From Clostridiaceae bacterium (lineage in GTDB: Bacteria; Bacillota; Clostridia; DSM-8532), in the NCBI GenBank assembly GCA_012719545.1, contig JAAYAD010000069.1:1-64000 (forward strand): a DNA stretch of 64,000 bases. Reading direction: 5' to 3'. The translations under genes were made by a program, and so were the position numbers. Below, in pieces: positions 35,775 to 44,264 of this stretch. The notes under the pieces are model-generated. The model was given only the letters and a program-made list of their open reading frames with translations. It was not told the origin of the DNA and made no database searches. Each line of letters begins with the position of its first letter. Within the stretch, counting starts at the first letter, position 1.

Positions 35775-36797
35775 CTATTCTATGTATTTTACGGAATCTC
35801 TCTCTTCCAATCGTACAGGGAGCCTTATATGCCTTTGCATATAATTTGGATTTTGGATGCTTTGAAGAAGTTCTTTCACAGCTGCCGTGCCCATTTCAAC
35901 CATATTGATATGCATTGTGGTCAGCTGAGGCTCTGTCATTGCACATATGTCAATATCGTCAAAGCCAATGACAGAAATATCGTCGGGTACCTTCTTCCCC
36001 AGATATTTTAATGCGTTAATAAGTACAGCGGCTGCCGAGTCATTGGCGCAGAACCAGGCAGTAGGATATTTTTCCTTGTCTTTCAGCATATCAGCGATAG
36101 CCATATAATTGTTCTGAAGGGCGTTTTCTTCAACATTTTCCGTTATGCACAGTTCAGTTAGAACATGAATATTGTAATGCTTAAGCGCCATATTAAAGCC
36201 AAGCCATCTTTCGTAAAAACTCATAGCCGCATCTATTTCCCCGAAAAAGCCTATATCCCTGTGGCCGTTCTTGATAAGGTATTCCGTTGCCTTAAATGCT
36301 CCGGGTATATTCTGTGTCAATACCGCTCCGGTGTTCACCGACATGGAAGCATAGTCAACGAGTATTATGGGAATCTTGAAAGATTTGAGCATTTTGAGAT
36401 ATTCGTCGTCAATATGCCCTATAACAATAATACCGTCTACTTTTCCTCTCTCAATGCTTAAAGGAATGTCGTACCTTTCTTTGCTTATAAAATTTATTAT
36501 GGTATCGTAATTGTTTATCTTTGCCTCGTTTTCAATGCCCAGAATGACCTTGGGATAAAATCTTGTATCCTTAAAAACCTTCTCTTCAAGCATGACGCAG
36601 ATATTGTTGTAGTGATGCTTCCTTCCGGAAGCCTTGCACTGATCCAGATATCCAAGAGTATCGGCTACCCTCAGCACCTTGAGCCTTGTCTCATCACTTA
36701 CCCCCACCTTGTTGTTAAGGGCCAGAGATACTGCGTTAACAGAAATGCCCAGTTTATCGGCTATATCTTTTAAGCGTATTTTCTTATTCTTTTCCAT
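35775..36797 (-). CDS. LacI-family transcriptional regulator
   Basis: A 340-aa regulator. The N-terminal HTH and hinge helix are IRLKDIADKLGISVNAVSLALNNK (broken here for reading as IRLKDIADKLG / ISVNAVSLALNN) at about 7-30, followed by a periplasmic-binding-type effector domain with DDISVIGFDDIDIC and LTTMHINMVEMG near the end. The start is ambiguous between ATG 36797 and ATG 36809; I prefer 36797. It lies just upstream of the sugar operon and shares operator-like half sites with it, so it is probably the local repressor. Confidence 0.88.
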   Translation of the reverse strand: MEKNKKIRLKDIADKLGISVNAVSLALNNKVGVSDETRLKVLRVADTLGYLDQCKASGRKHHYNNICVMLEEKVFKDTRFYPKVILGIENEAKINNYDTIINFISKERYDIPLSIERGKVDGIIVIGHIDDEYLKMLKSFKIPIILVDYASMSVNTGAVLTQNIPGAFKATEYLIKNGHRDIGFFGEIDAAMSFYERWLGFNMALKHYNIHVLTELCITENVEENALQNNYMAIADMLKDKEKYPTAWFCANDSAAAVLINALKYLGKKVPDDISVIGFDDIDICAMTEPQLTTMHINMVEMGTAAVKELLQSIQNPNYMQRHIRLPVRLEERDSVKYIE

Positions 36798-36866
36798 AGG
36801 CAACACCATTTACTTCAAAATTTCAACATAATAATACTTTAATATTATAACTTTACAAATGCAATT

Positions 36867-36884
36867 TCAAGTATTTTTACTTGA
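36867..36884. promoter_or_regulatory. palindromic operator upstream of the lacI-type gene
   Basis: TCAAGTA-TTTT-TACTTGA, a perfect 7-4-7 palindrome 70 bases before the regulator start. Half sites recur at the sugar-operon promoter. Confidence 0.55.
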
Positions 36885-36891
36885 TTATAGT

Positions 36892-36921
36892 AATTGAATA
36901 TACTTTAATTGAATATACTTT
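36892..36921. repeat. 15-bp tandem duplication
   Basis: Two exact adjacent copies of AATTGAATATACTTT upstream of the lacI-type gene. Each copy contains TTGAATA, similar to the -35/operator region of the sugar operon. Confidence 0.6.
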
Positions 36922-36979
36922 ATTATGACTTTAATTTTTCATGCCCTGGTAAAAGATTAAATAAAGTTTAATAGTAATT

Positions 36980-37381
36980 TTAAGTTCTGGATTTCAAAAG
37001 ATCCCTTATTTCTTTTAACAGCTCTGCCTCCCGGGAAGGTTTTTCTTCCTTTGCCTCTTCTTTCTTATCTTTCTTTCTGAAACTGCTTACAACCCTTATG
37101 AAGACAAATATGCTGAAGGATATAATGAGGAAATCAATTATGTTTTTTATGAATGCCCCGTATTTTAATACCAAAGGTTCTGCACCTGCGTTTGAGATAA
37201 TTATCCCTGCATCAGAAATATCTATGCTTCCAATAATCAGGCTAAGTACTGGCATTATTATATCGTTTACAAGAGATGTCACAATCTTGCTGAAGGCATT
37301 GCCTATAATAACGCCTACGGCAAGGTCAAACACATTTCCTTTTATTGCAAATTCCTTAAAATCATGAAAGAATTTTTTCAT
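36980..37381 (-). CDS. mscL: large-conductance mechanosensitive channel
   Basis: A 133-aa channel that opens under membrane tension to release solutes. The start is ATG 37381 (GGGAGG upstream); the open frame extends much further without a site. The N-terminus FKEFAIKGNVFDLAVGVIIGNAF is the MscL signature (split: FKEFAIKGNV, DLAVGVIIGNAF), forming helix S1 and TM1; TM2 is at about 75-97, followed by a charged helix ending ELLKEIRDLL. Length is normal for the family. Divergent from the LCP gene. Confidence 0.96.
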   Translation of the reverse strand: MKKFFHDFKEFAIKGNVFDLAVGVIIGNAFSKIVTSLVNDIIMPVLSLIIGSIDISDAGIIISNAGAEPLVLKYGAFIKNIIDFLIISFSIFVFIRVVSSFRKKDKKEEAKEEKPSREAELLKEIRDLLKSRT

Positions 37382-37609
37382 AAATTTTTCCCTCCCGGAT
37401 CTTCCTTTTTGAATATGATATATTATTTTGGTGCTTAGAGGCATTTTATAATACTTAGTGTGCATATTAGACAAGAGTTGGCTTAAATTACCACTTTTGA
37501 ACATTTTGTAAACTTTGTTGACACAAAAGTTCACATGTGCAAAAATGTTTTGGGTGCGTAAATTAGCATTAGAGATTAAGACTGTACGAAATTGCATCTG
37601 AGGAATAGT

Positions 37610-38671
37610 ATGAGTAAAAGAAAAATAAATGGCTGGAAAATATTTGCCATAATTGAATTAATAATTATAATAATCATGGCTTCTGCCGGAATTTACGAAT
37701 TTTTTCTTAAAAAGAGCGATACCGCTCAGTTCGTAGGCCGCGTATTAAGCCCTGTGGACGGCGGAAAATCAATTCGTGAGCGCAGGCAGGAAACCAATAA
37801 GCCCTATAATTTGACAAAGGATTTAAAATACTATAAAAGCTTGGTTGATAAAGACAATATCAACGTGCTTCTCATTGGCCCTGATGAAAGCGGGGCAAAT
37901 TATGATACCCTCCTTATAGCCAGCATTGATGATAAAAATAATGTTGTAAAGCTTATTAATTTACCAAGGGATATTTATATAGAATACAGTTCGGAAGTAA
38001 AGTCCGCACTAAAAAAAGTATGGCCAAAATATTCTTCGTCAAAGGGCATTTATAAAATCAATGCTGCCCACACAATTGGAAAGCGAATAAACTATAAAGA
38101 CGGCCAGGGAAGGTTTAAGAATCCTGAATATGACTTTACTGCAGACCTTATTGAGGAGATTTTCGGAATATATATTGACGATTTTGTCTATATAAAGCCT
38201 TCCAGTGTAAGACGCGTAGTTGATTATTTCGGCGGCGTTCAAATTGATGTGCCGTACCTTATGAAATACAGCGATCCCACACAAAACCTTGAAATAAATA
38301 TTAAGAAAGGGCTTCAAACCCTTAACGGCGCTCAGGCTGAAGGATTTGTGAGATTCAGACAGGGTGTTGATGAAAAAGGCAAGCATGTTTCAATTGGCGA
38401 TATTGAGAGAAAAAAGAACCAGGTTGCATTTGTTAAAGCCTTTATGGATCAGCATCTTAACCTTAAAAACATAGGTAAGATTATCACAATATTTGAAGAT
38501 TTGGAGTCTTATGTTACCTCCAGTATTGACAATGCAAAAGAAGCAGGGGATTACGGTAAAGTTGCGGAGAAGCTTTACAAAAACAAATTTACTCAGGTCA
38601 GTGAGGAAATCGAATGTTCCAATACCAAAATCGGTGATGTTTATTACCTGAAACTGAAAGTTTCAGAATAA
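37610..38671 (+). CDS. LytR-CpsA-Psr family cell-envelope ligase
   Basis: A 353-aa LCP protein that probably transfers undecaprenyl-linked anionic or capsular glycopolymers to peptidoglycan. One N-terminal transmembrane helix (about 9-28) precedes the extracellular LCP domain, with NVLLIGPDESGANYDTLLIA, INLPRDIYIE and the basic segment ...AQAEGFVRFR with downstream DIERKKNQ. The start is ATG 37610 (GAGGA upstream). It is monocistronic and ends at a strong bidirectional terminator. Confidence 0.92.
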   Translation: MSKRKINGWKIFAIIELIIIIIMASAGIYEFFLKKSDTAQFVGRVLSPVDGGKSIRERRQETNKPYNLTKDLKYYKSLVDKDNINVLLIGPDESGANYDTLLIASIDDKNNVVKLINLPRDIYIEYSSEVKSALKKVWPKYSSSKGIYKINAAHTIGKRINYKDGQGRFKNPEYDFTADLIEEIFGIYIDDFVYIKPSSVRRVVDYFGGVQIDVPYLMKYSDPTQNLEINIKKGLQTLNGAQAEGFVRFRQGVDEKGKHVSIGDIERKKNQVAFVKAFMDQHLNLKNIGKIITIFEDLESYVTSSIDNAKEAGDYGKVAEKLYKNKFTQVSEEIECSNTKIGDVYYLKLKVSE

Positions 38672-38758
38672 ATCAAAAGTTTAAAATCGAAAGATAAAAA
38701 TGAATTTGCTCAGAATGAATTAAAGGATATCAAATCGTATATTTTAGGTTAAGTAGAC

Positions 38759-38788
38759 AAAAAAGCAGAGAAATCTGCTTTTTTTATT
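38759..38788. terminator. terminator of the LCP gene
   Basis: AAAAAAGCAGA pairs with TCTGCTTTTTT around a GAAA loop, followed by TATTTC. Confidence 0.85.
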
Positions 38789-38795
38789 TCCGTTA

Positions 38796-38824
38796 TTGCC
38801 CATAAAATATATAAGTGATATAAT
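38796..38824 (+). promoter_or_regulatory. promoter of the decarboxylase membrane-subunit operon
   Basis: TTGCCC (38796-38801), 17-base spacer, TATAAT (38819-38824), about 50 bases before the oadB start. Confidence 0.6.
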
Positions 38825-38875
38825 TTATGAGGCTTTTTTTAGCAAAATTAAATATAGCAGGAGGACACCAGGCAA

Positions 38876-40051
38876 ATGATAACCAAAATCAATGAACTAA
38901 TTTCAGCATTGATGAACGGTGACAGTGCATTAGCCTTAGACATAGGAACATACCTCCTTAAGGTTATTGTAATGTTCATCATTGGCGGCATTCTTATTTA
39001 TCTGGCCATCAAAAAGGATTATGAGCCAGCTTTGCTCCTTCCCATCGGCTTTGGAGCCATTATGTGCAATATTCCGCTTACAAGCATTGTTGTTAATGAA
39101 GCGGGAGAAAGAGGCGTTTTCGGTTTTCTTTACGATACCACCATTGCTAATGAGTTATTCCCTGTCCTTATCTTTATTGCGGTTGGAGCCATGATTGACT
39201 TTACTCCGCTCTTTCAGACACCTCTTATGCTATTCTTCGGAGCTGCAGCGCAATTCGGTATTTTCGCCACTATGTTGGTAGCTCTCTGCTTTGGTTTTAG
39301 CCTTGCTGAAGCAGGAGCAATAGGAGTTATAGGCGCGGCAGACGGTCCTACCACTATTTATGTTGCAAATGCATTTAAATTAAAGGAATTAATCGGCCCA
39401 CTTACTGTTGCGGCATACTCATATATGTCACTGGTGCCTATTATTCAGCCACCGGTAATAAAGCTTCTGACCACAAAGGAAGAAAGAAAAATCCGCATGA
39501 CTTTCCATCAGAGAAAGCTCAGCAAGACAGCAAAGATTCTGTTCCCCATTCTGGTTACAATTGTTGCTGGCTTTGTAGCTCCTGAAAGCGTAGCCCTTAT
39601 CGGAGCTCTCATGTTTGGTAATCTTTTGCGCGAATGCGGTGTTCTTAACAGACTTTCCGAGACGGCATCAAACATTCTGTCCAACCTTGTAACACTTCTT
39701 CTCGGTATTACAATTGGTACAACCATGACTGCTGAAGCGTTTCTGAACTGGAAGACCCTCCTTATTATGCTTATGGGTCTCGTAGCCTTCATTTTCGATA
39801 CTGCAGGCGGCGTTCTTTTCGCAAAATTCATTAACCTGTTCAGAAAAGAAAAGATTAACCCTATGGTTGGCGCTGCAGGTATTTCCGCTTTCCCAATGTC
39901 CGCTCGTGTAATTCAGAAGCTTGCAAAAGAAGAAGATCCCATGAACTTTGTTCTTATGCAGGCAGTAGCAGCCAACGTTTCAGGTCAGCTTGGTTCAGTT
40001 GTGGCGGGAAGTATGATCCTTGTTCTGGTTGGCAAATTAATTGGATTATAA
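38876..40051 (+). CDS. oadB: beta subunit of a Na+-pumping biotin-dependent decarboxylase
   Basis: A 391-aa polytopic membrane protein that couples decarboxylation of carboxybiotin to Na+ export. Family marks include DYEPALLLPIGFGAIMCNIP near the N-terminus, GAADGPTTIYVAN (about 154-166) and GAAGISAFPMSARV late. Beta subunits of oxaloacetate, methylmalonyl-CoA and glutaconyl-CoA decarboxylases look alike, so the substrate is open. AGGAGG lies about 11 bases before the ATG. The gamma-like gene follows; no alpha or biotin-carrier gene is in the window. Confidence 0.9.
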   Translation: MITKINELISALMNGDSALALDIGTYLLKVIVMFIIGGILIYLAIKKDYEPALLLPIGFGAIMCNIPLTSIVVNEAGERGVFGFLYDTTIANELFPVLIFIAVGAMIDFTPLFQTPLMLFFGAAAQFGIFATMLVALCFGFSLAEAGAIGVIGAADGPTTIYVANAFKLKELIGPLTVAAYSYMSLVPIIQPPVIKLLTTKEERKIRMTFHQRKLSKTAKILFPILVTIVAGFVAPESVALIGALMFGNLLRECGVLNRLSETASNILSNLVTLLLGITIGTTMTAEAFLNWKTLLIMLMGLVAFIFDTAGGVLFAKFINLFRKEKINPMVGAAGISAFPMSARVIQKLAKEEDPMNFVLMQAVAANVSGQLGSVVAGSMILVLVGKLIGL

Positions 40052-40066
40052 AAGGAGGTTTGAGCA

Positions 40067-40213
40067 ATGAACTCGGACGTTGTAAATAATCTGATAGAAG
40101 GTCTTAAAGTAACCGGTTATGGTTTGCTTGGCGTATTTGGAGTTCTTATTATATTCTATTTTATGGTTTTGCTCCTGTATAAGCTTCCTGAAGAGCAGGG
40201 AGAGAACGATTGA
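40067..40213 (+). CDS. small OadG-like subunit of the Na+-pumping decarboxylase
   Basis: A 48-aa one-helix protein (MNSDVVNNLIEG... to ...PEEQGEND), too short for usual length cut-offs. A single helix at about 16-38 is flanked by a short N-terminus and a charged C-terminus, as in OadG/delta subunits that stabilise the decarboxylase complex. AGGAGG lies about 10 bases before the ATG, 15 bases behind oadB, and the operon terminator follows. Confidence 0.75.
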   Translation: MNSDVVNNLIEGLKVTGYGLLGVFGVLIIFYFMVLLLYKLPEEQGEND

Positions 40214-40267
40214 TAAATCCGTGTAAATGTATAGTTTGCTTAGGATAGCTTTATTTAAATAAACATG

Positions 40268-40301
40268 AAGCTACAGGCGAAATAACCTGTAGCTTTTGTT
40301 T
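40268..40301 (+). terminator. terminator of the oadB operon
   Basis: AAGCTACAGG (40268-40277) pairs with CCTGTAGCTT (40286-40295), followed by TTGTTTTTGC. Confidence 0.9.
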
Positions 40302-40452
40302 TTGCTTTCTTAAGCTGCAATCTGACGAATCAGATTCGACATCGTATATTCTGTTGCGATTTCACAAGAATTAAATTTCACTTAGCTTTAATTACATCCA
40401 GCTTTAACTTTTAATTATAAAGTCTTTAATTTTATTTGGCTTTATCTAGCTT

Positions 40453-40995
40453 TTAATTCTTCAGAATAGGCATAAGCTTAGTGCTTAATATTGCCCCAAG
40501 AAAAGATGAGAGCAAATCTCCCCCGATAAAGGGAATGAATCCGTAATAGATTGACAGCCATAGGGAAAAATCCTTTCCAACATAGAAGTTGTTAATTATA
40601 TAGAGATATGTTACTCCGATTAAGTAGATAACAAAGAGCCCCGGAATCATAGCAGCGAAAATTTTCCAGACGCTTTTTGCCTGCAATTTTTCAACTATGA
40701 GCCCTGTTATATATGCCCCGGGAATAAAAGCTATCAAATAGCCGAATGTAGGCTTGAATATATAGGACAAGCCTCCTCCCTGTGTAAAAATAGGGACACC
40801 TAAAAGGCCGATTAATACATAAAGAAGCTGGGATAAAGCACCTTTTTTAGGGCCCAGCAGGACTCCAGAGAGTGTTACGAAAAAGACCTGCAGGGTGAAC
40901 GGGACGTAAGGAAGCGGTATTTTTATAAATGCCCCTACCGCTGTCAATGCTGTAAATAGAGCTATTTTTGTTAAATCTCTGACCGTAAGCTTCAT
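40453..40995 (-). CDS. bioY: biotin ECF-transporter substrate-binding protein BioY
   Basis: A 180-aa S component of the biotin uptake system with about six hydrophobic helices. The family region GVLLGPKKGALSQLLYVLIGLLGVPIF (around residues 48-74), then GGGLSYIFKPTFGYLIAF, is clear. I start at the ATG at 40995 (GGAAGG upstream). A canonical BirA operator overlaps its promoter region, so it is derepressed under biotin limitation. The decarboxylase encoded next to it uses biotin. Confidence 0.95.
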   Translation of the reverse strand: MKLTVRDLTKIALFTALTAVGAFIKIPLPYVPFTLQVFFVTLSGVLLGPKKGALSQLLYVLIGLLGVPIFTQGGGLSYIFKPTFGYLIAFIPGAYITGLIVEKLQAKSVWKIFAAMIPGLFVIYLIGVTYLYIINNFYVGKDFSLWLSIYYGFIPFIGGDLLSSFLGAILSTKLMPILKN

Positions 40996-41051
40996 GTCAA
41001 CCTTCCTTTTCATATGTAATAATTCCCTTATATTAAAGCAAACAGGCCGTT

Positions 41052-41087
41052 AATTGTCAACCAGTTTTTTGCTTTTGGTTAACAATT
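41052..41087 (-). promoter_or_regulatory. BirA (biotin repressor) operator of bioY
   Basis: AATTGTCAACC-N14-GGTTAACAATT matches the Gram-positive BirA site (TTGTTAACC-N14-GGTTAACAA). The minus-strand TTGACA of the bioY promoter lies inside the left arm, with TTTAAT/TAATAT 17-19 bases downstream. Confidence 0.9.
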
Positions 41088-41118
41088 AGCGGCCTTAGCA
41101 TTTAATTTCATAACGTTA

Positions 41119-41934
41119 TTATTTAGCCAAAATATAATATGTTCCGGGATCCAGGCGCGAAAACAAATATACCCCATGTTCATTTGTATGGGTTACCTGT
41201 ATGGGCACATTGTTTGCGTTGCACAAAACCACCAGGGCATTGTCAACCGGCTGCCCCTCTTTATTTGTGACAATTCCGTATAAGGTACCCTTCATGTTTT
41301 TTCTTTTAAGATAAATTGTCTCAAGGGCTATAACAGATTGATCCTTCCCCACTTCCACGTTTATAACTTTTTCATTGTAAGTCTGGGACTGAAAGCTTAT
41401 CCTGTAGCTTCCCGGTTCAATATTGTCGAATAAAAAGAGTCCGTCATCATTTGAGAAAGTAAAGTCATAAGGATTTAAGCTGTATGATTTAAAAATGGTT
41501 ATTTTTACTCCGCCTATGGGCTTCTGCGCTGCATCCTTTATATTGCCATAAAAAATTATTCCTCCATTTGGTGAAGCCGCAAGCTCAACGTTGAGGGCTT
41601 TCTTTTCCAGATACACAGAAGGCATGCTTTCACTGGAAAATGTCTGATACCCTCTCTTGGCAGCAATAACACGTATATTGGGGCTCAATTTGGTCTGTAA
41701 GCTGAAATTTCCGTCAACATCGGTGAAAGTATATGAAATAGGCTGAAAATCTTCATCACATACTTTAATACAAGCTCCTTCTATTGGTTTTCCGGTAGTC
41801 TTGTCGCTGACATTGCCCATTATAGTATTTTCTTCCCAGGTCATTTCACTTAATACTATTTTTGCAAGATGACCTTCATTTTCCCCGGATATAACCACCT
41901 TCTGGAATTGGGTTGGAACTACTGATCTGCTCAC
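41119..41934 (-). CDS. triple carboxypeptidase-regulatory-like repeat protein
   Basis: A 271-aa protein starting at GTG (GGAGG 6 bases upstream) with no signal peptide or transmembrane helix. After a ~35-residue N-terminal segment come three Ig-like repeats, each with the pattern GxVxDxxxxPIxGAxV ... FTDVDGxFSL / FSNDDGLFLFDNIEPGSYRI / HTNEHGVYLFSRLDPGTYYI. These are carboxypeptidase-regulatory/Cna-B-like folds. It is divergently paired with a paralogue at 42078. Cytoplasmic localisation of such domains is unusual; a spore-coat or non-classically exported role is possible. Confidence 0.75.
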   Translation of the reverse strand: MSRSVVPTQFQKVVISGENEGHLAKIVLSEMTWEENTIMGNVSDKTTGKPIEGACIKVCDEDFQPISYTFTDVDGNFSLQTKLSPNIRVIAAKRGYQTFSSESMPSVYLEKKALNVELAASPNGGIIFYGNIKDAAQKPIGGVKITIFKSYSLNPYDFTFSNDDGLFLFDNIEPGSYRISFQSQTYNEKVINVEVGKDQSVIALETIYLKRKNMKGTLYGIVTNKEGQPVDNALVVLCNANNVPIQVTHTNEHGVYLFSRLDPGTYYILAK

Positions 41935-42077
41935 ACGTATCCTCCTCTTTACCCATTACTAAAACAGTATATGAAAAACCGCAGTTTGTTGTGAAACCCG
42001 CAATATACAAGCACCAACAGGCACAGTGAATCATATATTAATACGTCTGATATTTCTGCATATTGGAGGTTCCAGCC

Positions 42078-42941
42078 ATGCGTATTTTAAAAGAAGAGTA
42101 CATTCTGGGCCAGTCTATTGCGAAAAATCTTGCGGGAATTGCTGAATCAATTCGTCTTGACTTGTCACTGGGTACCAATCCAGGCCTGAAATCAGGTACT
42201 TTCACAGGCAAAGTTAAGGATGCTTCCGGAATGCCGATTCCTGAGGCAACAGTAATTTTGTTTAATGAGGATTACTCAGTCCACCACAACACTTTAACGG
42301 GAGGCGACGGTATATTCATCTTCCCTTCCCTGGAACCAAACTTAAAATATCATGCATACGCAAAAGCTCCGGGATTTATGCTGTCAGAAGGAATTAGCTT
42401 TGAGATTCATGAAAACAAAACCATGGAAACAGAATTTGTGCTTACCTCCGATTCTGAAGAAATAAAGTCCATTATTGTTGGTACTGTCAAAAATATTGAA
42501 GGCAGTCCCATAAGCACCGCCACTGTTGAACTTTATAAAAATGCTGACAAAAAACCTTTATATCTTACCTTTGTCAATGAAGACGGACGATTCATAATAT
42601 GCGACCTTGAACCAAGCCTCTATTTCTTGAAAATCAATGCACCGGGTTACTTTAGCGAAGAGTTCCCTGTAGAAATTACTCAGCCCCAGGCAATTACCAT
42701 ATTCGAAGCTGTGCTGAAAGAAGACCTTAAAGCATCAAAAGGCATTGTAACAGGAATAATAACAGACAGTGAAAATAACCCCCTGGCAAATACTGACGTT
42801 ATTCTGTTCCGCATTGGTGAAAATGGTTCTCAGACACCAGTGGCCTACACCCGCAGCAATAATGAAGGAATCTATCTGTTTGTCAATGTTCCGCAGGGTG
42901 AATACTATGTTAACTCAAGCAGGAAAATAACAATGGAATAA
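42078..42941 (+). CDS. triple carboxypeptidase-regulatory-like repeat protein (paralogue)
   Basis: A 287-aa protein with the same plan as its divergent neighbour: a ~35-residue N-terminal helix segment (ILGQSIAKNLAGIAESIRLDL) and three Ig-like repeats ending in DGIFIFPSLEPNLKY, DGRFIICDLEPSLYFL and EGIYLFVNVPQGEYY. No signal peptide is visible. The start is ATG 42078 with GGAGG 8 bases upstream; the in-frame TTG earlier overlaps that site. It probably arose with the neighbour by duplication and inversion. Function unknown. Confidence 0.75.
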   Translation: MRILKEEYILGQSIAKNLAGIAESIRLDLSLGTNPGLKSGTFTGKVKDASGMPIPEATVILFNEDYSVHHNTLTGGDGIFIFPSLEPNLKYHAYAKAPGFMLSEGISFEIHENKTMETEFVLTSDSEEIKSIIVGTVKNIEGSPISTATVELYKNADKKPLYLTFVNEDGRFIICDLEPSLYFLKINAPGYFSEEFPVEITQPQAITIFEAVLKEDLKASKGIVTGIITDSENNPLANTDVILFRIGENGSQTPVAYTRSNNEGIYLFVNVPQGEYYVNSSRKITME

Positions 42942-43037
42942 AATTCAGTACACAGATAATAAAATGTAAATATATAAAAAATATATCTTGATATTCCATT
43001 TATTTTATTATAATCTATTTTTGGCGTGCAAATGTGT

Positions 43038-43066
43038 TTGCATATATCATGATATATATGTATAAT
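43038..43066 (+). promoter_or_regulatory. promoter of the extracellular electron transfer locus
   Basis: TTGCAT (43038-43043), 17-base spacer, TATAAT (43061-43066), with TG one base before an extended -10. It lies about 50 bases before eetA. Confidence 0.6.
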
Positions 43067-43117
43067 CTATTAGGAATCTAATGCAGTAGTGTTTCTAAGT
43101 TTGGAAGGAGTCCAATT

Positions 43118-43495
43118 TTGCGGCTTAAAATCAAGACAGGTGATATTTTTGTTGCCATAGCTATTGTAGTGTCATCTGTTTTAATGTTATTATCGTTCTA
43201 TAAAGAAAATACAGCTGAGAAAACCGCCGTTATTACCCAAAACGGCGTTGTTTTGAGAAAAATCAGATTGGACCTTGTCACAGAACCTATTGACATTGAG
43301 TACGGAGGAGATTATCCGGGAAAAATAGTGGCTGAAAAAGACAAAATACGCTTTTACCATGCCGATTGCCCTGATCAGGTATGTGTAAATACAGGTTGGA
43401 TAACACGCCCAGGACAAATTGCTGTATGCCTCCCAGCAGGTGTTATCATTAAAATTGAAGGAGGACATAGCGATTTTGACATAATAGTTAAATAA
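43118..43495 (+). CDS. eetA: NusG_II-domain membrane protein EetA
   Basis: A 125-aa protein: one N-terminal transmembrane helix (about 9-27), then an extracellular NusG-II domain (formerly DUF1312) with the conserved HADCPDQVCVNTG (about 85-97). It starts at TTG with AAGGAG 7 bases upstream. In Listeria the equivalent protein is part of the flavin-based extracellular electron transfer system and is thought to help reduce surface flavoproteins. It begins the locus followed by eetB, ndh2, dmkB, a PplA-like gene and an ApbE-type gene. Confidence 0.85.
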   Translation: MRLKIKTGDIFVAIAIVVSSVLMLLSFYKENTAEKTAVITQNGVVLRKIRLDLVTEPIDIEYGGDYPGKIVAEKDKIRFYHADCPDQVCVNTGWITRPGQIAVCLPAGVIIKIEGGHSDFDIIVK

Positions 43496-43723
43496 TCCCT
43501 ATAATGTGGTAGGACAGCCTGAACTTTGACAACAAAATATTGGGGGATTCTCAATTTTTTAAATTAAAATTTTGTCAGTTCTGTGTGTTTGATTTTGTTA
43601 ATATATTGGCAATCTTCTTGAAATAAGCTTATAAAAAAGATTTTACGCTCTATATTATTTCCTCAACAAAATTAAATATTTATATTTTCAGTTGAACTGG
43701 CAGATGATAAATTTGGTGGTTTA

Positions 43724-44224
43724 ATGAAAAAAATTGCACTCAACGGTCTTTTAGTATCGTTGGCACTTGTTCTTGCGTTCATGGAACGCTTTATACCCCT
43801 GGATTTATTAGTCCCCGTGCCCGGTGTAAAACTTGGTTTGGCTAATGTGGTTACAATGTTTGCCCTCTTCTTTTTGGATGTGCCATCTGCCATTGTAATA
43901 ACTGTATTGCGATGCGTACTGGCTTCATTCATGTTTGGGGGAATGACATCACTGTTTTACTCCCTGGCAGGAGCTTTTCTGGCTTTAATAACCATGATGG
44001 TTTTGAAGTTGGGATACGACAGGATATTTTCAATTGTCGGCATTAGCATTGGAGGGGCAGCCGCCCATAATACGGGCCAGATTATAATGGCAAGCATTAT
44101 GATGAGAAATTCTGCGGTTTTTGCTTATCTTCCTTTCCTTTTGCTGACCGGCATGGCGACAGGAATAATAACATCAATTGTTACTATGTATCTTTTTTCT
44201 TTTTATGAAAAAACTATAAAATAA
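43724..44224 (+). CDS. eetB: Gx-transporter-family membrane protein EetB
   Basis: A 166-aa polytopic protein (about five helices) of the family once called heptaprenyl diphosphate synthase component I. The signature VPGVKLGLANVVTMFALF is at about 30-47, and GGAAAHNTGQI at about 109-119. In electron transfer loci it accompanies EetA and is proposed to act in the membrane segment of the pathway. GGTGG lies 4 bases before the ATG. A 228-base gap separates it from eetA; no gene is seen in that gap. Confidence 0.87.
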   Translation: MKKIALNGLLVSLALVLAFMERFIPLDLLVPVPGVKLGLANVVTMFALFFLDVPSAIVITVLRCVLASFMFGGMTSLFYSLAGAFLALITMMVLKLGYDRIFSIVGISIGGAAAHNTGQIIMASIMMRNSAVFAYLPFLLLTGMATGIITSIVTMYLFSFYEKTIK

Positions 44225-44264
44225 AAATTTAAAATAATGCTACATATATGAAAGGAGTACCACA

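Noticed and set aside
37499-37532. Imperfect inverted repeat GAACATTTTGT...ACAAAAGTTC between mscL and the LCP gene as an SOS or other operator
   Set aside because: It resembles half of a LexA box only superficially; the spacing is wrong for a LexA site and no other regulator motif is matched.
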